A stretch of DNA of 35,680 bases. Source: Acidilobaceae archaeon. Lineage in GTDB: Archaea; Thermoproteota; Thermoprotei_A; Sulfolobales; Acidilobaceae. Under the pieces are notes generated by a model that saw only the letters and a list, made by a program, of their open reading frames with translations, made no database searches and was not told the DNA's origin. Each line of letters opens with the position of its first letter. Position 1 is the first letter of the stretch. The stretch spans positions 1 through 35,680 of the forward strand of contig JALSOR010000085.1 of NCBI GenBank assembly GCA_026986415.1, given 5' to 3'. A program made the position numbers and the translations under genes. Positions 8,529-17,497 of the stretch are shown here, one piece after another.

Positions 8529-11414
8529 TTAGAAGTATATGTTTTTAGCCTGTATGTATGTTGCCGCGTTGAGCAGTAGTAGTCTTAGATTGTCCCTGTT
8601 GGTGTTGAAGTATGTTATGCTGACGTCGTCGCGGCCTCCATAGTCATAAGCACTTATTATTTTTACTTTATATGATTCTTCCGGTAGGTAGCGTGCTATC
8701 TCGCGCCACCTACTCTCTACCGTTTCGGGGGTGACGATCACCTCTCGCGTTGCAGAGGCTCGGGGCACCAGTTGGACTATTACCCTATAAGGATCGTCTC
8801 TTCTTGAGGGTCTAAAGCTAGACTCGAACTCCTCGCTCTCCGCCACCTCGCTGAGAGTTCTCGCTAGTGTCCACCGCCACTCCCCAGTGTCGACATCTAC
8901 AAACGCGACAGCCCTTTTCGAGGCGTACTCGGGCTTCCTCATTTCTCTCAGCTTGTTCTCCACAGTCTTCTCTGATAGTCCGAGGATGTCGGCGATCTCC
9001 TCTACTGTTAGGGCTGTCCCCTCTATTAGTTTAGCTATCCTTCCCGCAAGGTCGGGGAGCCAGGGGCGTATTTTTGGAGATTTAAGTATCTCTCGTGCAA
9101 GTGGCGTGAGGCCGGAGACTAACGGTGTTATTATTCTTATCTCTCCGCTGTTTAGCTTCTCTAGGAACTGTTTTGCTGTCTCGACGTCCAGGATTGCATC
9201 CTTGACCTGTTCTCTCGCCTCTTCAACTAGTAGATCGTCTCTCCCATCATCACCTATACCGCCCAGTTTCCCGAAGGCGATCCTAATCTCTCTAAGCGTC
9301 TGGTAGAAGTGCGGGCTGCTCTCTAGTGCTCTCTCTATATCGGATTCTATATTTTCAGGGTCTAGGGATGATAGTAGGTTAAGTGGGTTACTGCCGCCGG
9401 TGTAAATGCTGAACCCCATAAAGTTAGACTTGTAATATACGCTCATGCCGGCCTCTTTTACTGCCTGGTATGATGCTAGTAGTGCTAGTGTCTCGTTGGC
9501 ACCGCTTCCTAGCGGTATTGTCAGAATGTGCTCGTCACCATATCTCTCGTAGATCACCGTTTTCTCGATTTCCTCTCTCGGTATTGGACCGCCTAGAACT
9601 TTGCCTAGATAGTATTTCCTCCACGAGGATACTGTCCTTTTCGCTTCGGGGCTGAGTTTGATGCCTTCCAGTTCCGGTTTTTCTGTCCATAGTATTTCTG
9701 CGAGTTTTAGAGCCACGCTTTTCGGCCTTCTAACAGTCTCGCCCATCCATAGGGGGACCTCGCCGATACCGTTGGAGGGCTCTACCTCGATTTTCGACGT
9801 GTTCTCGTCTATTCTTGTAACAGTCCATGATGCTCCCGAGAGTCTTATCACGTCGCCAGGCCGTAGGAACCTGTACACGTATACCGAGTCTATGTATCCT
9901 ATAATGCTTCCTCCATGTTTCACGACAAACGTGTCCCGGTCTCCTATCATTGTGAAGAACTCGGAGAAGCTCCTAGACCACCACGTTCTAGACTCGTCTC
10001 CCCCGCGGAAGCGCCATATCTTGTAGAAGGTTGCACCGAGCCGCGCCTTCCCGTTCGATATGCGGATGACTCCCTGCTGTTCCAGGTAGTCTATGAGCCT
10101 CTCATAATCCTCTCTCGAGAGCCCTGTTTTGGGGTGCGAGCTTACCAGCTTGTAAATCTCGTCTAGGCTAGCCTCGCCCTTTTCGAGCAGTATCCCCTGT
10201 ATGGCTTTTGCGATAACGTCTCTCGGGATCCTACTCGTCTTTAGAGGCTCTATCTCGCCCTTCCTAGCCAGTATGGCTACTGCTAGCGACTCTAGCAGGT
10301 CTCCCCCTCCAACGGCTATTATTGTTCCCCGTGCCGGTGCGTTCAGCCTGTGCCCGCTCCTCCCAACCCTCTGTAGGAGGCTTGAGGGCTTTCCTGGGCT
10401 CTTGACCTGCACGACTTTCCTGATCGAACCGACATCTATCCCGACCTCTAACGTTTTAGTGCAAACAATCGCATCTATAGCTCCCTCTTTCAGGTTCCGT
10501 TCGGCCTCCTCTCTGAGCCTAGGCGAGACGCTTGAATGATGCACGTAAACGTTCTCTGCACCCTCCTTTTCAAGAGCGTCTTTGAGTTTCTCGCTCATAT
10601 ACCTGCTGTTCACGAAGACGAGACTAGGCTTTTCTATCTCTTCTAGGACTTTCCTGGCAAGATTCGACCAGAAGTTTGAGGCGCGGTCAGAAACATACGT
10701 TATCTTGAGATCCAACCGTTTCGGGTCTCCGCCCACTACTATCTTTCCGGGCCTCTTACTGCTTCCAGATAGCATTTCTAGGGCCTGGTCCGGCCGGCCT
10801 AGCGTGGCGCTAAGACCGATCCTCTGGAAGTCCCTGCCAGCATAGTGTTTCAGTCTTTCCAGTAGGATGAGGAACTGTGCTCCCCTCTTACCGTTAAGGA
10901 GCTCGTGCACCTCGTCTACTATGACCCATCGCACGTTCCTGTAAAGCTCTCTAGCCTTATGGGCCCAGTCTAGATCGATCTCTAAACTCTCCGGGGTTAT
11001 AATGAGGATGTCCGGCCTCTCTCGGAGACGCCTCATGCGCTCTCCAGTGCTCGTGTCACCATGCTTCCTGGCAACCCGGAAGCCTAGTCTTTCAGCCCAC
11101 CATTTAACCCTGGAGTAGAGATCGTTTATGAGCGCCTTCATAGGCGTAACATACAGTAGTGAGAATGGGGCTCTCTCAGATGCTAGCATCATGCTGAAAA
11201 CAGGTAGAAGGGCGGCCTCTGTTTTTCCGCTTCCGGTTGAGGCCATTATTAGAACGTTATTTCCACTGAGTATCTCTTCTGCAGCTCTCAACTGGAGAGG
11301 AGTGAGAGACCTCCACCCTCTCTCCCTAACCGCGTTGATCACTCTCGGGTGTAGGCCGGGTAGCCCTTCCAAGCCTGTCATGTCGCTATACATGTGTGGA
11401 TGCCCTCCAACCAT
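8529..11414 (-). CDS. lhr: Lhr-type superfamily 2 DNA/RNA helicase
   Basis: ASTGSGKTEAALLP (Walker A), DEVHELLNGKRG, GLSATLG, LQRVGRSGHRLN, with the long C-terminal region typical of Lhr-core helicases. Confidence 0.9.
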   Translation of the reverse strand: MVGGHPHMYSDMTGLEGLPGLHPRVINAVRERGWRSLTPLQLRAAEEILSGNNVLIMASTGSGKTEAALLPVFSMMLASERAPFSLLYVTPMKALINDLYSRVKWWAERLGFRVARKHGDTSTGERMRRLRERPDILIITPESLEIDLDWAHKARELYRNVRWVIVDEVHELLNGKRGAQFLILLERLKHYAGRDFQRIGLSATLGRPDQALEMLSGSSKRPGKIVVGGDPKRLDLKITYVSDRASNFWSNLARKVLEEIEKPSLVFVNSRYMSEKLKDALEKEGAENVYVHHSSVSPRLREEAERNLKEGAIDAIVCTKTLEVGIDVGSIRKVVQVKSPGKPSSLLQRVGRSGHRLNAPARGTIIAVGGGDLLESLAVAILARKGEIEPLKTSRIPRDVIAKAIQGILLEKGEASLDEIYKLVSSHPKTGLSREDYERLIDYLEQQGVIRISNGKARLGATFYKIWRFRGGDESRTWWSRSFSEFFTMIGDRDTFVVKHGGSIIGYIDSVYVYRFLRPGDVIRLSGASWTVTRIDENTSKIEVEPSNGIGEVPLWMGETVRRPKSVALKLAEILWTEKPELEGIKLSPEAKRTVSSWRKYYLGKVLGGPIPREEIEKTVIYERYGDEHILTIPLGSGANETLALLASYQAVKEAGMSVYYKSNFMGFSIYTGGSNPLNLLSSLDPENIESDIERALESSPHFYQTLREIRIAFGKLGGIGDDGRDDLLVEEAREQVKDAILDVETAKQFLEKLNSGEIRIITPLVSGLTPLAREILKSPKIRPWLPDLAGRIAKLIEGTALTVEEIADILGLSEKTVENKLREMRKPEYASKRAVAFVDVDTGEWRWTLARTLSEVAESEEFESSFRPSRRDDPYRVIVQLVPRASATREVIVTPETVESRWREIARYLPEESYKVKIISAYDYGGRDDVSITYFNTNRDNLRLLLLNAATYIQAKNIYF

Positions 11415-11549
11415 AATGGATGCTCTGCACCCAACACCTACTACACGGGCTTACACGCTGGGCGCATTCCCATACACTGCTCTCCGCCGAGCATCCTCCT
11501 GGAAGGTGAAGTTTAGTCTAGTCTGGCTTTACAGCCTCTAGCCTCTCAA

Positions 11550-11885
11550 ATGTTGGGTTTTCCAGTGTTAATTAATCCTGGGCTTATATGCTGGCTGGCC
11601 ACGGACAATATTAGGGGTGAAGGTGTTTTGGCGTCCGACAGGGCAGACGATAAATACTACGTTTGTATAGTGTGCGGCCGTAAATTCCCTAGAGGCCAAG
11701 GCATAGTGGTCGAGAAAGCCGGGTTTACACTGGCATTCCATAGTAGTAGGTGCGCGTCTAAGTTTTTCAGGCTCCTACTTGAAAGGCTAGACGATTCCTG
11801 CGCAAGACCGGCTATACGGGAGCTTATAGGCGAGCTCGAAGAGGCTAATAGGAAGAGGATGGAGAAGAGGAAGAAGGTGATCTAA
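11550..11885 (+). CDS. small TRASH/L24e-like zinc-finger protein; likely start TTG at 11628
   Basis: YYVCIVCGRKFPRGQGIVVEKAGFTLAFHSSRCASKF: CxxC...HxxxC pattern; GGTGAAGGTG precedes TTG 11628. Confidence 0.6.
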   Translation: MLGFPVLINPGLICWLATDNIRGEGVLASDRADDKYYVCIVCGRKFPRGQGIVVEKAGFTLAFHSSRCASKFFRLLLERLDDSCARPAIRELIGELEEANRKRMEKRKKVI

Positions 11886-11904
11886 CATACCGGGAGACTG
11901 TTAC

Positions 11905-12612
11905 GTGCAGGTGAAACTCTACAGTCTACTGAGGAAAGCGGTAGGTGCTGGTTCCATAACTTTCAAGCTATCCGGGGATAGAGTGAGAGTTGGGGACATA
12001 GTTGATCTGTTAATGAAGGAGTATCCCGAAGCTAGAAAGCTCGGCTTCAACCCTGTAGTTCTAGACTCGAACGGGTCCAGGCTATCCTCCGAGGACCGTA
12101 TATCTTGCGGCGCCACAATACATGTCATGCCTCCGCCCAGCGGTGGGGCGGCCAGGGTGTTCGTGGAGCTGGTAGGCCCCGACGAGCCGGAGGGCCATGT
12201 TATTGAGAGGGTTCTCTCTTTCCTGAGGAGTAACGCCGGCGATGACACCGGCGCGGTACTTATCTTTATAGGGCTGGTTAGGAGAAGAAACCTTGGACGT
12301 AACGTTAAGGCTCTAGAATACGAGTCTGCCGGCGACCTCTCATTAAGGGTGTTCGAGAAGATCGCCTCAGACATCCTAGCAATGGAGGGTGTTCGTGCTG
12401 TCGCGGGAGTCCACTATACTGGGCGGAGGATGCCTGGAAGCGTTACTATGGTTCTGGGCGTTGCGGGTGTGAGCAGAACCCATGTGCTAGATGCGTTACG
12501 GGTGTTCATAGACCGTGTCAAGCACGAGCTTCCAGTCTGGAAGAGGGAATACACTGAGGAGGGCTCCTACTATATACTTGGCGGTGACACGTTAGAGGTG
12601 GACGAAGACTAG
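11905..12612 (+). CDS. moaDE: MoaD-MoaE fusion (molybdopterin synthase)
   Basis: MoaD-like ubiquitin fold ending VMPPPSGG, then MoaE: DTGAVLIFIGLVRRRNLGRNVKALEYESA...VKHELPVWKREY. Confidence 0.9.
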   Translation: MQVKLYSLLRKAVGAGSITFKLSGDRVRVGDIVDLLMKEYPEARKLGFNPVVLDSNGSRLSSEDRISCGATIHVMPPPSGGAARVFVELVGPDEPEGHVIERVLSFLRSNAGDDTGAVLIFIGLVRRRNLGRNVKALEYESAGDLSLRVFEKIASDILAMEGVRAVAGVHYTGRRMPGSVTMVLGVAGVSRTHVLDALRVFIDRVKHELPVWKREYTEEGSYYILGGDTLEVDED

Positions 12613-12614
12613 CA

Positions 12615-12785
12615 CTAGCACTCCACTCTTCTCTCAGCTATACGTTGTGCCTTCTCGAGCGCCTCTTCCGGCGTGCCTGCTGAAACGTTTATGATAATGT
12701 TCGTGCCGCCTATCCTCACCCGGAACCTTCTCGACCCTGCAATGACTATTTCCTCGACTATCTCAAGCTTACCGCACCCGCCCAT
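12615..12785 (-). CDS. small conserved-looking protein (56 aa), below the ORF-track length cut-off
   Basis: Manual translation: MGGCGKLEIVEEIVIAGSRRFRVRIGGTNIIINVSAGTPEEALEKAQRIAERRVEC*; fills a gap between convergent/divergent genes. Confidence 0.6.
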   Translation of the reverse strand: MGGCGKLEIVEEIVIAGSRRFRVRIGGTNIIINVSAGTPEEALEKAQRIAERRVEC

Positions 12786-12851
12786 TGCCGCCCGCCATAC
12801 TACATCCTTTTTACTAGCAATGTAATATATGGAAATGGAGGGTGAACCCGG

Positions 12852-14204
12852 ATGGAGCAGATCCCACTCATAAGAGTCGAGCCTCCAGGGCCGAACGCCC
12901 AGAAGGTTCTCGAGGAGGACGAGAAGTATTTAATGCAGAGCTTCGTGAGATGGTATCCTCTCGTGGTTAAAACTGCTAAAGGCGCTGTCGTAGAGGATGT
13001 GGACGGGAACCTGTACATAGACTTCAATAGCGCTCTCGCCGTTATGAACGTGGGCCACGGCCATCCTAAAGTTGTAGAGGCTATAAAGAGGCAGGCCGAG
13101 AAGCTGTTGCACTTCTCGCTAACAGACTTCTACTATGAGGAGGCGGTGCGTGCGGCTAAGAAGGCCGTCGAGATATCGCCCTTCGATGAGGGCAAAGTCT
13201 TCTTTGCAAATAGCGGCGCGGAAACGGTTGAGGGCGCTGTTAAGGTTGCTCGCGGCCATTTCCATGGGAGCAGGCCCTACATTATAGGCTTCCTGGGCGC
13301 TTTCCACGGTAGAACCTATGGGGCTATGAGTATTACGGCTAGCAAGCCGGTCCAGAGGAAGTGGTTCTCCCCGCTAGTCCCTAATATTATACATGTACCC
13401 TACCCCTACCCTTACAGGTGCCCCTTCAAGAGCGAGACGCCCGAGGAGTGCGGTGAGGCCGTACTATCATATATTGAGGAGTGGATATTCGGCAAGATTG
13501 TCGACCCGTCAGAGGTGGCGGCCTTCATATTCGAGCCGATACAGGGCGAGGGAGGCTATATTGTGCCTCCAGACAACTTCATCCCGGGCCTTCGCAGGCT
13601 AGCCGATAAGCATGGCATACTGCTCATTGACGATGAAGTACAAGCCGGGGTTGGCAGGACCGGGAAATGGTTCGCTATTAACCACTGGGGTGTGAAGCCG
13701 GATATTATAACTGTAGCGAAAGCGATAGGCGGAGGGCTCCCGCTAGGCGTTATAATAGGGCGTAGCGATGTGATGGACCTGCCCCCTGGGAGCCACGCGT
13801 CAACCTTTGGTGGAAACCCTGTCTCGCTCGCAGCGATGAACGCTGTGATAGACGTGATAAAAGAGGAGGGCCTGCTCGATAGGGCTGCAAGGCTAGGCGA
13901 GGAGGTAAAGAAGTACTTCTCCGATCTATCACTGGAGGTTCCGATTATAGGTGACGTGCGCGGTAAGGGATTCATGATTGGAGTAGAGCTCGTGAGGGAC
14001 AGGGAATCGAAGGAGCCTGCCAAGAAGGAGCTGGCGGAGATAATTAGGAGGAGTTTCAAGCGCGGCCTGCTAGTGATTGGGGCGGGCGTGTCAACGATAA
14101 GGATAGCTCCACCTCTAGTAATAGAGGAGGACCTGCTCTGGCGTGGAGTGGAAATACTCGGAGCTATAATAAGGGAAGTGTGGAGGGAGACCGTTAGAAA
14201 CTGA
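12852..14204 (+). CDS. class-III pyridoxal-phosphate aminotransferase (4-aminobutyrate/ornithine-type; substrate unassigned)
   Basis: NSGAETVEGAVKVARGH, FIFEPIQGEGG, LLIDDEVQAGVGRTGK, VAKAIGGGLPLG. Confidence 0.93.
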   Translation: MEQIPLIRVEPPGPNAQKVLEEDEKYLMQSFVRWYPLVVKTAKGAVVEDVDGNLYIDFNSALAVMNVGHGHPKVVEAIKRQAEKLLHFSLTDFYYEEAVRAAKKAVEISPFDEGKVFFANSGAETVEGAVKVARGHFHGSRPYIIGFLGAFHGRTYGAMSITASKPVQRKWFSPLVPNIIHVPYPYPYRCPFKSETPEECGEAVLSYIEEWIFGKIVDPSEVAAFIFEPIQGEGGYIVPPDNFIPGLRRLADKHGILLIDDEVQAGVGRTGKWFAINHWGVKPDIITVAKAIGGGLPLGVIIGRSDVMDLPPGSHASTFGGNPVSLAAMNAVIDVIKEEGLLDRAARLGEEVKKYFSDLSLEVPIIGDVRGKGFMIGVELVRDRESKEPAKKELAEIIRRSFKRGLLVIGAGVSTIRIAPPLVIEEDLLWRGVEILGAIIREVWRETVRN

Positions 14205-14233
14205 GAAGAGCCTTCCTAGGCCCTGCCTATAAC

Positions 14234-14479
14234 TCAATGTTTTCCCGCAAGCCTGTAGACCACTATGCCCTTCTCCCTGTCCGGCTCTCTAACGAAGACC
14301 CCTTTACGGACGAGGCCGGCGAAAGCCCTCCTGAACACCCTGTGATCTGGCCTGTCCTCACTCCCAGCCGTTATCACCCTCTCTATCAGGCTCTTATAGG
14401 TGAAGACCCTCTCCTCTCTTGCCGCTTCAAGAAGTAGTGCTTCGGCCCGCTCTACGCTTTTTTCCGCCTTCATACGCAT
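14234..14479 (-). CDS. small winged-helix-like protein
   Basis: 81-aa ORF, charged/helical pattern FTYKSLIERV...HRVFRRAFAGLVRKGVFVREPDREKGIVVYRLAG. Confidence 0.55.
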   Translation of the reverse strand: MRMKAEKSVERAEALLLEAAREERVFTYKSLIERVITAGSEDRPDHRVFRRAFAGLVRKGVFVREPDREKGIVVYRLAGKH

Positions 14480-14594
14480 ACACCACGTTACCTATAGGGA
14501 GCCGTGCGAAGGCTATTATTGTAGGATAGACCTAAAAAGAAGGTGTTAGACTGTTTAGACCTCAAAATGTGTAACGCTGAGGGTGTGAACAGTT

Positions 14595-14777
14595 TTGGAC
14601 AAACGACTCTACATAGTATCCCTAACCGCGCTGCTAGTAGCGGTTGCAGCAGCAGTACTGGGATGTATCGTTGACTATAAACTCCGCAGGGTCCACTACT
14701 GTTACGTATCAGTACTGTGGGTTCTCGCCGCTATCTACTCTGTTACGGGGATACGGGACGCTAAGAGCGGAGGGTAG
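14595..14777 (+). CDS. small two-TM membrane protein
   Basis: 60-aa ORF, TTG start, two hydrophobic segments (LYIVSLTALLVAVAAAVLGCIV; YCYVSVLWVLAAIYSVTG). Overlaps the 3' end of an antisense wHTH gene. Confidence 0.4.
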   Translation: MDKRLYIVSLTALLVAVAAAVLGCIVDYKLRRVHYCYVSVLWVLAAIYSVTGIRDAKSGG

Positions 14778-14984
14778 TATGCGGTATCTGCCCCTGGAGA
14801 TCCTGACGGCAAGGCCCATTCTCTCCAGGCGTGCCAGCAGTTTTCCTGCAGCTCTCGTATCGATGCCTAGTGCTAGCGAAATCTCTTCTACAGTAACACG
14901 GCGGTCTCCGACGGAGAGCCTTATGGTTCTCGCTATGCTCGGTAGGTGTATTGTCGCTCTCATCCACTCCTCATCTCCCATCAC
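14709..14984 (-). CDS. winged-helix DNA-binding protein
   Basis: VTVEEISLALGIDTRAAGKLLARLERMGLAVRISRGRYRIL is a canonical wHTH pattern. Confidence 0.7.
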   Translation of the reverse strand: MMGDEEWMRATIHLPSIARTIRLSVGDRRVTVEEISLALGIDTRAAGKLLARLERMGLAVRISRGRYRILPSALSVPYPRNRVDSGENPQY

Positions 14985-15043
14985 GGGACACCCGTTAACT
15001 CTTATTAGCTGGGAGAGGGTACTGCGGATGTGGGTGCATTGTA

Positions 15044-15349
15044 ATGGCTGGTAGGAGCAGGTTTACACTCTACAAGAGAATAATCGAGGAGCTAGGCCTT
15101 ATGCAGCTGGACGTTTACCGGGTACAGGAGAAAAACAAAATAGTCGATATTGTTAGGATTTACGATCCCGCTAAGAACACAGTGTTCATGGTCAACCTAG
15201 ATGCGCCCCGCGAATCTCTTACTCCCCTCGACTTCATAGAGAAGCTGGAGAAAGCCGCTAGCACCGCGAAGGTGGCCCTGCCCGAGCGCAAGCTTGCCCA
15301 GCTTAAAGACTACTTCTCCAAACAGCAGGCCCTACAGGCTCAGGGCTAG
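15044..15349 (+). CDS. hypothetical protein (101 aa)
   Basis: Well-formed ORF with acidic/hydrophobic periodicity; no family recognised. Confidence 0.65.
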   Translation: MAGRSRFTLYKRIIEELGLMQLDVYRVQEKNKIVDIVRIYDPAKNTVFMVNLDAPRESLTPLDFIEKLEKAASTAKVALPERKLAQLKDYFSKQQALQAQG

Positions 15350-15392
15350 CGGTCTCCCCACAATAGCGCTATATTTACCTATCAATTATAAA

Positions 15393-16328
15393 TTACAGTA
15401 TGACGCGAGTGTTTCCTATCAGCGCCTCGATCTCGGCGCGAGAGGGCATATTGCTACTACCCTTCCTGGCAACTTTGAGTGTTCCAGCCGCGACTGCCGC
15501 TCGGAGCGCATCCACTATACCATGGCCCTCAAGTATCCAAGCGTTAAACGCAGCGTCGAAAGCATCACCAGCGCCCGTAACATCGACGGGGTGCCCAGCC
15601 TTGTTTGCAGGTGGTACGACGGACACTTTCATATCTAGACTGTAGAGTGTCGCCCCGCCAGCCCCATTCTTGACTATCAGGAGCCTGGGAGGGGCTAGGC
15701 TTCTGGCGAGACTCAGCGGGGAGTCTAGCCCCATCTTCCTCAATGCTTCCCCCAACTCTTTATCGTTCATAAATAATACTCCAATCCTTGCCAGGGCTCG
15801 CGCGAGCTCGGCGGGTGACGAGCGGTATATTTCTCCTCCCGGATCGTACGCTACAAGCTCGTAATCGCATTTATCGCACGCCTCTAATATTATTGAAGGC
15901 TTCACGCTAGCAAAGTGTATGGCTCCGAGGCCGTCCGTGGGGACCATTTCTGGCGATAACATACTATTGGCTCCCCGTATCGTAATTAGCGTTCTAGACG
16001 AGTTTCTCGGCACTATAAGAACTATAACCCTACCCGAGGAGACCCTCTCCAGGATCCTAACATTCGACGTGTCAACGCCAGCACTTTCCAGCGCGTCGAG
16101 GAGTCCTAGCTTAACAGCGTCCTCGCCCGCCACCGCGACGAGCCTACTCCTATGGCCTAGGCGTGCCGCGGCCACAGCATAGTTCGAGGCCGCGCCTCCC
16201 AGCCCCATCCACGATTCTCTGGCGAAGACGTGGGAGTCCTCTGGGGGATAATGATCTAGCACTACGCTGATGTCAAGGTTTATGTTCCCTACAACCGTAT
16301 GCTCCCAAGCATGCTCATGCTGGCCCAT
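15393..16328 (-). CDS. PfkB-family carbohydrate/nucleoside kinase
   Basis: GGAASNYAVAAARLG N-terminal motif and PVDVTGAGDAFDAAFNAW C-terminal signature. Confidence 0.9.
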   Translation of the reverse strand: MGQHEHAWEHTVVGNINLDISVVLDHYPPEDSHVFARESWMGLGGAASNYAVAAARLGHRSRLVAVAGEDAVKLGLLDALESAGVDTSNVRILERVSSGRVIVLIVPRNSSRTLITIRGANSMLSPEMVPTDGLGAIHFASVKPSIILEACDKCDYELVAYDPGGEIYRSSPAELARALARIGVLFMNDKELGEALRKMGLDSPLSLARSLAPPRLLIVKNGAGGATLYSLDMKVSVVPPANKAGHPVDVTGAGDAFDAAFNAWILEGHGIVDALRAAVAAGTLKVARKGSSNMPSRAEIEALIGNTRVIL

Positions 16329-17188
16329 TTCTTACCCTCCCTCTCCTTTAGCCTGTCAAGCCTGTGGAGTAATGCAACAGCGTCTGAAGCCACAATGCTC
16401 GCCTCCCTAACACCAGCCTCCGGTACGAAATCATTGGTGACCCTGTTCGCTATAGCGGCGCAGACACAACCTGCCCTGCCACCGTAGAGAGAGGCAACCG
16501 TCATTATGGCTGAAGACTCCATCTCAAACCCTAGAACGCCGGCGGCTTGAAGATCTGGCACTATACGTGCAGCCCTGGAGGTCATATAGCCCCTGAAGCC
16601 TGGACGGCCCTGTCCCAGGTAGAAAGTATCCGTGCTTGCAACCACTCCCAGGTGATAGTTGAACCCTCTCCTCTCAGCGGCCTCTATGAGGGCAGCTACA
16701 ACCTCATAGTTAGCGTAGGCGGGATACTCGGGTATTACATAGTCTTTAGACGCCCCCTCAAGCCTGACAGCAGCAACACCAATAACCAGGTCTCCAGGCT
16801 TCACTCTGCTTGACAACGCGCCCATGGTGCCTACTCTTATAAAAGTATCTGCTCCTACCCTGAAAAGCTCTTCCACCGCTATTAGCGCGCTCGGCGATCC
16901 TATACCGGTACTAACGACACTTATAGGGGCCCCTAGATGCCTGCCAGTGTAGGCTTTGAACTCTCTATGCGAGGCTATGAGCCTCCTCTCATCCCATATG
17001 CTCGATATAAGATCTGTCCTGGCAGGATCGCCCGGTAGGAGAACATATCTGGCAATATCCCCGGGGGCGACCCTGAGATGGTACTGCCTCCCCTCCGAGT
17101 CTACAGTCACATTAGCGCTCTGATAGTTCTCCCCGGCCATGACGATCATTCCAATAAAGGGATAATAGATGATCCCGGCCATATACAT
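16289..17188 (-). CDS. nucleoside phosphorylase (uridine phosphorylase type)
   Basis: YVLLPGDPARTDLISSIWD, VSTGIGSPSALIAVEEL, IRVGTMGALSSRVKPGD, LGFEMESSAIMTVAS. Confidence 0.9.
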   Translation of the reverse strand: MYMAGIIYYPFIGMIVMAGENYQSANVTVDSEGRQYHLRVAPGDIARYVLLPGDPARTDLISSIWDERRLIASHREFKAYTGRHLGAPISVVSTGIGSPSALIAVEELFRVGADTFIRVGTMGALSSRVKPGDLVIGVAAVRLEGASKDYVIPEYPAYANYEVVAALIEAAERRGFNYHLGVVASTDTFYLGQGRPGFRGYMTSRAARIVPDLQAAGVLGFEMESSAIMTVASLYGGRAGCVCAAIANRVTNDFVPEAGVREASIVASDAVALLHRLDRLKEREGKKWASMSMLGSIRL

Positions 17189-17263
17189 ATCTTAAGCGTG
17201 AAAAGACGCGCAAATAGTGGAAAGACTGGGGCTCTTGCGTGTCGTGCTGGGGCGTGAAGGTAG

Positions 17264-17497
17264 TTGCGTGCTAGGAATACCTGGCTCGGCTTTACAGCTA
17301 TAATAGTAGGGCTACTGTTAGGGGTGGCATACCCCTACGTGCTCGTAGCGCTCCCGCCCTCTAAGGCCGTCGAAGTGATAATATATACTGCAATCGCCAT
17401 ATCGATCGTTTTAGGCGCGTTTATAGGAGCTGTCGGCATAATACTTGCAAGAGGGCTAAAGGTAGAGGATGAGCATGAAGATACTGGTGAGGAGTAG
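17264..17497 (+). CDS. small two-TM membrane protein
   Basis: 77-aa ORF, TTG start, two hydrophobic segments; 3' end overlaps the next gene. Confidence 0.6.
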   Translation: MRARNTWLGFTAIIVGLLLGVAYPYVLVALPPSKAVEVIIYTAIAISIVLGAFIGAVGIILARGLKVEDEHEDTGEE

